From: Ophioceras dolichostomum | Lineage: Eukaryota > Ascomycota > Sordariomycetes > Magnaporthales > Ophioceraceae | Direction: 5' to 3' | DNA: 64,000 nt | Assembly: GCA_003049485.1 (NCBI GenBank) | Contig: PYST01000158.1 | Coordinates: 25,030 to 89,029 of the forward strand | Shown: piece by piece, positions 1 to 10,900 of the stretch | How the letters are laid out: every line of letters starts with the position of its first letter | Numbering within the stretch: the first letter of the stretch is position 1 | Translations under genes and position numbers: made by a program | The notes under the pieces: model-generated | Told to the model about the DNA's origin: nothing | What the model saw: only the letters and a program-made list of their open reading frames with translations | Databases searched by the model: none

Positions 1-1523
1 TCAGGTTCCCACATCAGTCCTGCGCTCGGCCACGAAGACCTTCATCCCAGGCCTCCCGGTCAAGGCTGGCGGACCGGCTGGTCTGGGCCTGACACAGATT
101 TTCGCAGGAACCATGGATGACGGCAGCCAGTTCAACAGCCAGTTCGCCGCGTCGCCTTCCCAGCCGATGCCCACCTTCGTGCAGAACGTCCCGTTCCAGA
201 ACGACGACGACTTCTCGCAGAGCATTAGTGGTGGCGCTGCCGCTGCTGGAGAAAGCCAAGACGTGATTCTCAACAGTCAGCCTCTCCAGCAGCAGCAGCA
301 GCAAGAAGGTGATGACGAGTCTCAAGGAGTTCAGCTTCACTTCACCCAGTCGCAGGCGCACGGTTTCGATAGCCTCATGCGCAATGAGTTCTCTACCCAA
401 CAAGCCACCCAGCAGTCCGACTTCTGGTTGGAGCCGACTCAGGATGAGGGTTTCCAGGACCGAACCCCGCTGAAACAACGCTTCATCAATTCACTCCCGT
501 TGCCGCCACCGCCACCGGCCTCCATCGTCGAGACGCCGGCGACGAGGTCACAAGAGCAGGACGAAACTCTTTCTCGTCAGGATGATGAGTCGCCGCTGGC
601 GCCCAGGAAACACAGGCTTCTTCGGCGCAAGATAGCCGTGATCGAGGAGGAGCCAGAGCTCTCCGATGAAGACGATGGGGCGACTACAGTCAGCCACCCG
701 ATGCAAGGCGTAGAGGCTGTGGAAGCGACAGAGGAGAGCCAGGGAGACGTCAGGGCTGGAGAGGATGCTTTTGCTGCCCTCAATCGAGCTGCGGCTGCTG
801 CCAAGGCGAAGAAGGCCCAGGAAGAGTTCAACCGGAAGAAGAGCAAGGCCAAGGAGATGGTGGAGGAGCAAGCCGAAGAGTCCGAGGACGAGTACGCTGG
901 ACTCGGCGGTGCGGACGGAGAGGACAGCGACGACGATGGCGAGGACGTCAAAGAGATGATCGACGACAAGACAAACCTCAGCAAGCTGGACAAGGCTAAG
1001 ATCGCCGCCTTCTATGCGTAAGTTCACCTCACCCTCACCCAAGCGGCCTTCATTCTCCAAGACCGACGGATGACTGACGCGCAAATACATACTTGCAGCG
1101 ATCGTGAGCGAGCAAGCGACGAGCAGCAAGTGGAGAAGCTCTTCCGCGACATCACCTCCGGCATGCTCCGACGCAAGCGCGCGCGCGGAGGCGGCGACTT
1201 CGACCTCTCGGACGAGGACGACGGCGGCGAGGCGCGCAGGCGCATGAAGCGCCGCCAGTTCGCCAAGATGCAGAAGGCGTTGTTCGCCGACGAGCGCGTG
1301 TCACGCGTGGCCGAGAACCCGCGCACCCGCGCGTTCCTGCGAACCATCGAGGACAGGGGAAGCGATGAGGAGGAGATGGACTTCCTGTTCGAGCACGAGA
1401 ACAAGCGGTCTCAGTCTCAGGACGAGAGCCAGAGCCAGAGCGAGGAGTCGCACCAAGGTGGTCTCGTGAGGGCCGCGTCGGCAGGGCTGCCGGAATCGAT
1501 CCCGAACAGCCAGCCCGAGTCGG

Positions 1524-1555
<32 letters not shown>

Positions 1556-2350
1556 GCCAGCGGCGGCGGCGTTAGCAGGCGTCGGACCAGGGAGGGCATA
1601 AAGCCGTCGAACATGGGCGAGATCCGCGAGTCGCTGTCGAACCTGCTCGAGGAACACCACCACCAGAACTCGATCGGCTCCGTCATCTCGGCCACACAGC
1701 TGGATTCTGATGAGAGCGACGTCGACGCCGATGCTGAGGACAACAGTAGCAAGGCGGCAGGACTGCGCTACAGCAGTAGGTCTCCGGAGAAACGGAGGCC
1801 TGGAACTGGCAGCGGCAGCAACAAGGAGAACCGCCATCTGGGCCGCCGCCCCGCCGCGATCGTGGACCGCATCAGCCTCAAGCGCGCCGGGTCGACGTCG
1901 TCGTCGACGTCGGGCACCGACACCGGCAGTGGTGGTGGTGGAAGTCGCACGGCATTCGCTGCGCCCGCCGGAGCCAGCACGGCGGGGGTCGCTGGCATCT
2001 TCAAGGTCCCCGCGCTGCTCCGACGAGCCACTACCAACTCGTCACTCCTTTCGCACAACTCTATCCCCACCACCACCTCGGGGTCTTCTGCGTCATCGTC
2101 GACCACGGCGTCTGGGACGACCACACCGAACAACCACCACAACAGCAACGGTGGTGGTGGTTTCGGGGACGATGCCAAGATCAGGAAGGGCGCAGGCAAG
2201 AAGTCGGGGGTCAACTTCTTCGCGAGAGAGAACGAGAGGCTCGCGGCGCTGGCGGAGAAGGAGAGGAGAAGGCAGGCGAGGAAGTGGAAGGGCGCGGAAG
2301 GGAGGGGGAGGGTTGTGGGCGACTTGTTTTCGGTGGGCAAGTTTGAATAG
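1..2350 (+). CDS. MRC1: Mediator of replication checkpoint Mrc1/Claspin (3' part; 5' end outside window)
   Basis: Replication-fork protein that carries the checkpoint signal from the ATR-type kinase to the effector kinase. The reading frame is already open at base 2, so the start lies to the left; 755 residues are visible. One intron, 1018-1098 (GTAAGT...CAG), joins ...AAFYA to DRERAS in frame. The Mrc1-like domain spans the junction, running roughly from DKTNLSKLDKAKIAAFYA to RTIEDRGSDEEEMDFL. The rest is low-complexity and acidic. SQ/TQ pairs are dense (NSQ, ESQ, FTQSQ, TQQATQQ, then RSQSQDESQSQSE), as expected for an SQ/TQ cluster phosphorylated by Mec1/ATR. A KEN tripeptide at 1823-1831 could be an APC/C-Cdh1 degron, as in Claspin. 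The stop is TAG at 2348-2350. The ATG at 113 is internal, not the start. Confidence 0.9.
1018..1098 (+). other. Intron of MRC1
   Basis: GTAAGT donor and TTGCAG acceptor, 81 bp. Removing it keeps the frame through the conserved Mrc1-like domain. Confidence 0.9.
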
Positions 2351-5300
2351 CGGGTGGGAAGATGGGCATTCTTGGGATATTGGGCACAATTCGGGCGTGG
2401 GCGTCTTTAGTAAAGTAAAGGGAGACAAGTTACTCGGTATGCTTCACTTTTATCATCACGGGTTGCCTTTTTGCCAATTGCATGATAGCCATCACTTTTG
2501 AGAAGAGATTCTTGGTGCTGCCATGTTTTCAGTGTGCTTCTTGCGTGTAAGTCGAGTTGACCTCACTAGGGCGTGTTGACGTGAGACGCCAGAAAACGAG
2601 CCAGAGAGGCGGTGCTGGAAAAAGAATATGCAATCGCTTTAAAATAAATATATACCCAAGTATGCAACTATACCAACCCTGGCTGAGGGTTTATTCCCAA
2701 ACTCTCATGGTTCAACAGAGTGACAAGACCGGGGCCGAGCCCGTCTATGTAGTAGAGTAAAAGAGTCCGAAGTCTTCGGTGGTGGCGGGGCCGGCATCCC
2801 GCTAGCGATTCCGGCTCGCTGCATGTCATCATTGACATATGCACACCAATTTCCCGTCCTTCCGTCTGCCGTCCCTCCATCATTGCCTTCTTCCGTGTTT
2901 CTTGCCGGCCGGCCTAGGTCGAGATAGTGCCAGCGGAGCCGATCGGGTTCGGCAGATGGGCGACGATGGACAGGCGAAGAGGCTGGGAATCGAAGATGCG
3001 TGCAAGGTCGAATAGTAGAGTAGAGGTAGGGCCTGTGAGTCCCCCCTCATACTAAGAATAGAACAACTTGTCCAGCATCTAACATCTAGACAAGCTGCAC
3101 ATTTACTTCTTCCAGGCTCCCCCATTCGTGATCCCCCACCACATCAAGACGCCCATGCTGACGAATATTGTTATTACTGATAGGATTTAGACTTCTGTTA
3201 GCCAGTGTGTCTTCGCGTCTTTCCACAGGTCTCCAGGTCTCACCCCCTGCTGCAAACTCGCTTGCCCGAGAGCGAGGACCCCTTTCAGGACAAAACAGAA
3301 CTCATAAACATACCAACAGCAATAGTCTCGACTGTGAAATGGCTAACTTCTCTCCTGACGAGGACGTGGGCGCCGACCTCAGCCACCCGGCGGGCCAGCT
3401 TTTCAGAGTCGACGAGGGCTGACAGAGCAGGCATCTTGAGCTCGGATCCCAGAGACGATTGGTATTTTCGGTGATGATAGGTATGTATTATTAGAAGAAC
3501 CGCACTAGGGGACGGGCACGCAGCGAGCGGTACAGCGAATGGGTGTAAAATGTCGGCCGGCGATCAGTGTTCGATATGAGACGAAAAAAAGCGATATACA
3601 AGAACGAAAATATCTGCCCGGCAGAGGAGAGGATAGTGAATTCAATTCATCGATCTATCAATCGTACATTCAGCTCGCACTGAGAGACCAGATCAAGAGA
3701 ACCAAAATCGAGAAAACAAAAACGAAGATCAAAAGGCCAACAGAAAGAATGAATGGAACGAAGAAGGGAAAAAGTCGGCCACGACGCTTGGCGACACCAA
3801 TTGGGGAGCATCCTCGCAAGAGGCTGTTGAGTTTCAAAGCCCCCCCCACTCGGCCGGTGCACCGTACGATTGTGAGGCGATTTCGAAGGCGGCGAAACCC
3901 CCCCGTTTGTCGGCCAAGGGTCAAGCTGGCTGGGGTCTGGGGGTCCCCAAACCTCAGACCTCAGACCAGACACACACCACTAAAAAAAGGCCAAGACCAC
4001 TTGGGACCCCAGTCCCCCCGACCGAACTGGAGCCAAGCTGAACCCAAATCGAATACCAAGACGCGAACACGTTTCGACACGGTCCCACCTTGCACCTGGC
4101 ACGATGGTCAGGAGTGGCCACCATATGTAGTTTTGCACGTCAAAGCATTTTGCTGGTCCGTTAGACTTGGCGGTTCTTGATCGGCGACGGCACGGCATGT
4201 AATATCAATATCGTGCGGCGGCGCTTCTTCTTCTTCTCACGGGACACGAACACCTACCTAGGTTAAGTAGCCCGCAAACGACAGAAGACCGATCCCACAA
4301 CAAAGCTGTCCGGCCGGACGGACACGTGGAAAAACGACCGGCTCACACTGGACAGACGGACGAGATGGAACATGAAGCTCACCTATCCGTTTCTTCTCTC
4401 CTGGGTTTCTATTTACTTCAACCCCCACCAGCAGCAAGCATCAGCTCCCTCACACGCTCTCTTCGAAACACCACTGTCGCAAAGGGGCATGCCTCGTCAC
4501 CACTGCACCAGCCTACCCTTGTCCACTGTTGCAGTCGCGACGCCAGCTATCTTATCTCTTATGAACTTGTTACTGATTGTCCTGATAGGAGATTTATATC
4601 CTAACCCTTCTTTTTTTTCCCCTTTTAATTATTCCTCTTTGAGGAAGAGATGGCGAAGGCGCTCTGAGAGCACACACAGACAATCACCGAGTCACTCACT
4701 TCACGACAAAGACGGTGCAAATGAGAACGGCGGGCCGGGACCGGGCCAGGGCCGGGCCGGTCTGGTCTGATCTCGTGGCCGCTTTGGTGGAGATGCTCTG
4801 CACACACCCGACTTAATGATACACATACGGTATACGCACGATGGCATCACTCCCTGGGAAGGCAGGCGTGCGGTGCAGGATAGCTCCCTCCGAGGAAAGA
4901 TGACCGCTCTGCATGGCTGCCTCCCTGCCTTCCTCCCTGCCACGATGTGTTTGCTGAACGAGACAAGGCTCAGGGCTCTGTGTGCTGTCTCGTCATCTTC
5001 CCCAAGTGGTGAATAACTTTGCCGGGCCGGCCAGTGGCCAGGCCTGGCCAACCCAAATTAGAGCCCGCGTGCCGTAACGGGACTGCAATCACGGCGGCTT
5101 CCATACTACATAAGCAGGTGAGGGCAGGCAAGGCCCTCGCGTTCAGCCTCATCAGCGGCCTGACGGTCTGGGGCCCCGCGGCCAGCCAGCTGCTTGCTTT
5201 GCTGTTTGGGATTGGGAAGGGGGGGACGTGGACGTCCGCAGGTTCGCTGCCTGGAGTGACAAACAATTCTGATGGCTGGCCCTCCTTCCTACTCGTTGAA

Positions 5301-6445
5301 CACCGGCCATCCGTCTACTGCGAGCCGTAGATCGGAAAGCTCGACTCATTTCACGGCCGAGTGCTGATCGGGCGGGCGGGGGAGAGAGGATGGCCGATAC
5401 GGAGTCGCCTTTCGAAGCCGCGAAGGCCATCATTCCACGACTGCTACTTACTCAGTGGTGGTTTCCTTGTATCTTCCCTTTTTCTCGGTTCTCTTACCTC
5501 CTTTTCTTTCCTTTGAGAAGTTTGACATCAAAACTTCCACTTTGGCCTCCCTCTTGTGGGGTCATCTCTAGCGGGCCTGAATCGTTTACATACAATACCT
5601 AGGTAGTGTAAGTCAGAATCGTTCGGAGCTCGGATAGTTCGGCAACCGAATCATCTCGACTCGCACACCAAGTTCAGCCGTCTTACCACCAGACGCCTTT
5701 GATAACCGGTATGGCCTCTGCAGGAGAGTCCACATCGGTGCCGACCCTGTCCCATCTTTACTTCCGTTTCCACTGTTCGATTTGTAATGGGGCTGGACGC
5801 GAACCACCACCACTACACTGGTAAATCTTCCCGTCGGTCTTTCGCGAAGTACTCGCGAGGTCAGGTGCCACTTGGGTCATCCACACTCTCTTGGCTCTTT
5901 TAGTTTAGCCCCCTTTTTACACCTTTTTGGACCGTGATGAGCACGGAAGACGTACCCCCCTTAGCCAAGATGTCGGTGGTTTACGCGCCGGTCACCGATA
6001 TATTGAGGAACGGCATGGCGGTGTGCTTGTCTGCTAGTCATGACAACGGATGAGACCTCAGGGGTCAAGACCAGCGACCAGCGCGGACTACGGCGCAAAT
6101 TGGACGGCGAGGGTGGTGATGATGTGAGGTGATAGCCGTCATGGGAGCGTGCGTCGTTCCGTGGTTACCTTAGGTGGGTTAGGTAGGTACCTAGGCATCG
6201 GCCGACCTCCTAGCCTATGTTCTTGCCTCGTGGACTCGCGGGCTCGTGGATATAAAATGTTGAGGGAAGCCCGTTCTACCTTCACACAAAACATCCAATA
6301 CAGCAACAGCAACGCAAAGCTCATCCCTCTTATCAAGCCCCCTATCCCATCAAGAGCAACAGCAGCAGCAACCATCAGAAGAAGAACCCTCTACTTCGTC
6401 CCTCTCATCCCTATTAAACGAAGCCCTCATCCCACACCCCTCAAC
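2351..6445. other. 4.1-kb spacer without a supportable gene
   Basis: The open frames here (longest 213 codons at 3539-4180) look like random translation: Arg/Pro-rich, no recognisable domain, no convincing splicing into longer models. The stretch holds AT-rich runs just after MRC1 (likely its 3' UTR and terminator), copies of the ACCTAGGT-type motif at about 4252-4263, 5595-5606 and 6175-6195, and the promoter of the glyoxalase-like gene at its right end. Confidence 0.6.
6251..6256 (+). promoter_or_regulatory. TATA box of the glyoxalase-like gene
   Basis: TATAAA lies 195 bp before the ATG at 6446. It is followed by an A/C-rich stretch (CAACAGCAACGC) and a CT-rich stretch typical of fungal 5' UTRs. 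Placement fits a transcription start near 6285. Confidence 0.6.
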
Positions 6446-7129
6446 ATGTCCGCCCAAGCAACCACCACCACCGCACCGACCCCCGCCACGACCACCCCCA
6501 AGGTCGAGCAAGTCCACTTCTACGAAGTCCCCGTCATCGACGCCCCCCGCGCCGCGGCCTTCTACAAGGCCGTCTTCGGCTGGCACTGCCCGGACGCCGG
6601 CGCCGGCGCGCCGTCCAAGCCCGGCGACGACGAGGCGGAAGCCCGCCGCCAACGCCTGGCGCGTCGGGGCATCAAGTCGGCGCACGTCTTCTTCACGCAG
6701 GAGCAGCTCACGGGCGCGTTCCACGTCATGGCCGAGCCGGAGCTGGACGTCGCGCAAGTGGCGGACGGGGGGAGGAGGAACAGGGCTGGGCCGCTGGCGT
6801 ATTTTGGGGTTAAGAGCGTGGGGGAGACGGTTGTGGCTGTTGAGAAGGCTGGGGGGAAGGTTCATATGTGAGTCTTTTTTTTTTCTTCTTTTGTTCCTTT
6901 TTGTCTGTCAGGCGTGTATATGCATGGCCTGCCTCCTGCTCGGGCGTTTCTTTCTCTTGGTTACTTGGCTCTCTCGGGGGCAGTTATTATTTATATGGGA
7001 GTTTTGCTAATCGTTGTCGATCCACCTGCCTCGCCTAGCCCGCGCACCGAGGTTGGCGGCGGCAATGGGTTCTTTGCCCGTATCATCGACACCGAGGGCA
7101 ACCTCCAGGGCATCTGGTCTGAGGTTTAG
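6446..7129 (+). CDS. Glyoxalase/bleomycin-resistance (VOC) fold protein
   Basis: Small vicinal-oxygen-chelate superfamily protein of 170 residues in two exons. Intron 6868-7038 (GTGAGT...TAG, 171 bp) joins ...GGKVHI to PRTEVGG. The start at 6446 (MSAQAT) is the first ATG ahead of conserved sequence; the frame stays open upstream into the 5' UTR, with ATGs before the TATA box. VOC features are the opening strand and helix HFYEVPVIDAPRAAAFYKAVFGW, the central AYFGVKSVGETV and the closing FFARIIDTEGNLQGIWS, which usually holds the last metal-ligand region. The first metal ligand would be H or E near the N-terminus. Substrate unknown; many fungal paralogues are uncharacterised and catalytic activity is not assured. 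Confidence 0.85.
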
Positions 7130-7920
7130 GCGGGATAGTGGGATATGGGGTAGAGGAGGCCTGGGAGAAGGCCGCCCTTTGTGATGTTGATGGACGAGGA
7201 TTCGAAATCATAGGGCGGTCAGTCAGGGGGAGGAAGTGTTTGGGGGGGAGCGGCTGCGACAAATCGAATTGCTCGCACGTCCACAATATTCTGATGCAGA
7301 TAAACAAGGCAGATGACCAGGAGTTGAGCTCAAGTCAAATCAAAGAAAAAAGCCGCAGCCATTCATGTCCCACTCGCCTTAGCGAATATAGGTATTGCTG
7401 TATGGGGAATGGAATATATATAGATTGAACTACCTGAGTAGAGTATAGTAGACAGCGAATGGAATGGCTTTTTCAGTCCACATTACATGGAAGATAATGT
7501 TTAAAAATAACGGAAAACAAAAAAGGAAAGAAGAAAAAGACTATGTAGCAAGCTGAAATGGCTTTGTGTTTGGTGTGCAGGTAGGTGGTGGGTTGAGACT
7601 GAGAGAGACGTCCGTCTATCTTTGCAAAGGAAGCTTTGTAATAAGACCTTCCCCTCTTCCCCCTTTCCTCCTCGGGGTTGCATAGGTACCTAAGTAAAAC
7701 TAAATATAGAAGACAAGAGATTGTTGTGTAGATAGGTAGATGATAGACATATAGAGAAGTGGGTGAACGAATGGATAAGAAACAGGCGTAGGGGAAAAAA
7801 AATGAACAACCTTCCTCATCATGATCGAAGTGGTGATAGACTACTAACTAGTACCTCCTCCTCAAAACAACTAACATGCTATCTTCACTTCTTTTTCTCC
7901 TTAATTCTACTTCACCTTTT
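7130..7920. other. Spacer between convergent genes
   Basis: About 790 bp between the stop of the glyoxalase-like gene (+) and the stop of the giant minus-strand gene. AT-rich, with T/A runs and one copy of the TAGGTACC motif (7683-7693). No supportable gene; both 3' UTRs must lie here. Confidence 0.7.
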
Positions 7921-10900
7921 TCAGTACCTCAGCATGACACCACTGGTCCTATGATTGGTCGAGTCATCCAACCAATCCCTCTCTCCACCACCCGTCATAT
8001 TGTTGTTGTTGTCATTGCGCCACATCCCGTCGGTGCCGACCTCAGGGGCAGCGTACTGCGTCAACGGGGCGGCATCGGCAACAGAGTTCCGCGACGACCG
8101 CCTCCGGCTCGCCGTGGCCTCGGCGTCCTCCCCGGTCTCGAGGTACGCGACCATGGGCTGCTGCTGGGGAGAGGCCGCGGCGGCAGCAGCAGAAGGGTTC
8201 GGCGACCACATCGCCGGCGCGGGTGCGTCGAGCTCCAGGTTCATGTTCGGGCTTGGCGCGGCGGCGGCGGCGGGGGAGGGAGCCCTCCACAGCTGCTGGG
8301 GCTCCTGCACCACCTCGTAGGTCTGGTAGGCGGGCATGGGCTGGAAGGCAGGCATCTCGTAGAAGGTGGGCTGGTAGACCATGGTGGGCTGGAAGGCGGG
8401 CATTTCCTGGAAGGAGTACTCCGGGGCCACGGCGGCGGCGGGCTGCTGGTAGGCGTCGTACTCTGGCATGGCAGCAGGGGCCGGTTCGGGCACGGGCTCA
8501 AAGCTAAACTGCTGGTGCGGGGGCTGGAAGGCTTCCGGGATAGCGGGCACGGGAGGGTAAGAAGCGCCGGTGGTGTAGGCGGCGTCCGAGTCGGCCGTCG
8601 ACGACATGGACATCATCGAGGACGAGGGCGAGGGGAGCGCGATGACGGCCGTCTCGCCTGCGTTGAGGGACATGGAGCGGCGGGCGGCCTGCTCGGCGAA
8701 CATCTTCTCCTGCTCGAGCGCCTCGATCTGGGCGAAGAACATGGCCTGGTCGTTGTTGTTGGGGCTGGCTTGGCTTCGGAGGGTCTGTTCCCCATCATGG
8801 TGCACGTAGCCCGTGGCCGCGGGGTGGGAGAACTCCGTCGCGCTGGCGAGCAGCGACGGGGCCGCGAAGACGGGGTGCTCCTTGGAGGCATCGAAGCTGG
8901 AGAGGTGGACGGCAGCGTCGAGGGCGGCGTCCCACTCGGCGGGTGTGGCGTCCCAGCGCCTCAGCCAGGGGTAGCTGGCGGCCTCGGCCTCGCGCAGGGC
9001 GAGGGCCCAGTCGGCGGTGCTGGCGTTGCGGTGCGATGGCTGGCGTGGGGAGACGGGCAGCGTAGGAGAGTTCAGGGCGGAAGTGTGCGCGATCCAGTTG
9101 CGCTCTCCGGCGTCAGCGGAGCCGGAGGGAGCCCAGAGGTCTGAAGACGCCAGCTCGTCCAGCGCCTTCCGCTCGGGGGACCGAGCCTTGCGGGCCATGT
9201 TGATGGCGGCGGCGGGCGCATCCGTGGTGCGAGCGTTGTGGATGCTCACGGTGCGGGCCTGGAACATCCCGCCGCTGCTGGCCTGGGCGACCACGGGAGA
9301 GGTGAGCGTCCAGAGGCTGCGGAGGCTGCTGGTCTCAGACTTGGACTCCTCGCGCAGACGTGGCGATGGCGACGCAGACTTCTGCGTGATCCAGTTGACC
9401 TCCGTCTCAGCAGTCGCGGGCTCCGCGTCCCAGAGGCGAGACGACTCGAGCTTGTCCAGGGGCTTGCGGTCGGGAGAGGCACCCTTCCGCGCCATGTTGA
9501 CGGCGGCCGCCGGCGCGTCCGTGGAGCGAGCGCTGCGGATCCTGGGCCGGACCTGGAACATCCTGTTGGTGGAGTCCTCGACGACGGCAGGGCCAGCCGG
9601 GGTGGGCGCCCAGAGGTCGGGCTTGTAGTGGCTCTTCCTGCTGGTAGTCGTCCCCTTTCCCTGCGCCGTCATCTTCTGCGGCTTTTGTGACCTCTCAGAC
9701 TTGTCCACAACATCAGACTCGAATCGGGTCTGTTTCTTGACCTTCTTTTGGGCCCACATGCCCCTTGTAGAAGCGTTGTCGGACTCCGGGGTGGAAGGGG
9801 GGGTGGTGGGGGCGTTAGCATCCCACAGCGACGAGCTCTCGATGACGGCGGGCTCCTCCGACGGGCGAGGCTTGGCCCGCAGCGTGTCCTGGTTGGAGGT
9901 CGAGTTGTACCGGGCCCACGTGCGGACGTCCGGGTTCGACACCCCGACGCCGTGGCTGCCTTTCTTTGCCTTCTTAACCTGCGCTGCCGCCGCCCATAGA
10001 CGGTCGGAACGCTCGGCACGGTCAGAACGCTCGCTCGAGCCCGCCGCTGACTTGGACCTGCTGATCATTGGCTTGGGCGCGCCTCCGTTCTTGACCAGGA
10101 GAGCACGCTCTGTGAGTTTGCTTTCGGGTTTGCCGGTGCCGGTGGTAGTGCCAGCCGCAACATCCCAGAGCGCCGAGCTTTCAAGAACGGCAGGCTCCTC
10201 AGAAGGCCGTGGCTTCATACGCGCAGTGTCCTGGGCGGAAGTGGTGTCGTAGCGGCCCCAGGTGTGCACGTCAGGGTGTGCCACACCCACGCCGTGGTTG
10301 CCCTTCCTCGCCTTCTTGACTTGTGATGCCGACCACATGCCGCTACCACGTGGGTCGTCCTTAGCCTGGGACTCCTTGGCCTTGCGGGCGTCCGTCAGGC
10401 CCTCGAGCCCCACGATGATGGACTCGCGGGTCTCGTCGTCTTCGTCGAAATCAGCAGAGCCTGCCGCATCCATCTCGTTCAGGTAGTCATCGACCACGGA
10501 GCTGGCAGTGCTGTGGCGGGCAGGTCCAGGCGGGAAGAGGCTGTTCTTGGACGGGACGTTCTCCGTCTTCAGGAGGCTGGCGATTTCCCAGAGCGTGGTC
10601 TCGTCAAAGTCATCGGCGTCCGAGCCTTCCTCGTCGTCGTCATCGTCAGAATCCTGCATGTCCTCGTCATCGTCATCGTAGTCGTCAAAGAAGGACGAAG
10701 AGTACTCGGCGGCCTCGAGCTGCTTGGAACGTGCTTCCAGGGCGGCGTTGACCGAAGGGCCGCCGGAGGTCATGGTGCCGGGCATGGCGAACATGGTCTG
10801 GCGCGGGTGGAGAGTGGCCACGTCGGACTTCTCGCCCCACGGGAACTGGAAGATGCCCAGAGTGCCGCGCTTGTCGGGCAGCGGCTTGGGGCTCTCCAGA

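Noticed and set aside
113..115. ATG at 113 as the start of MRC1
   Set aside because: The frame is open to the window edge with family-like sequence (GLTQIFAGT) before it.
3539..4180. 213-codon plus-strand open frame
   Set aside because: Arg/Pro/Lys-rich random-looking sequence, no domain, no promoter or splice continuation.
8241..9690. Plus-strand frames of 150-422 codons opposite the giant gene
   Set aside because: Antisense shadows of a long GC-rich minus-strand exon; Arg/Gly/Val-rich and lacking domains.
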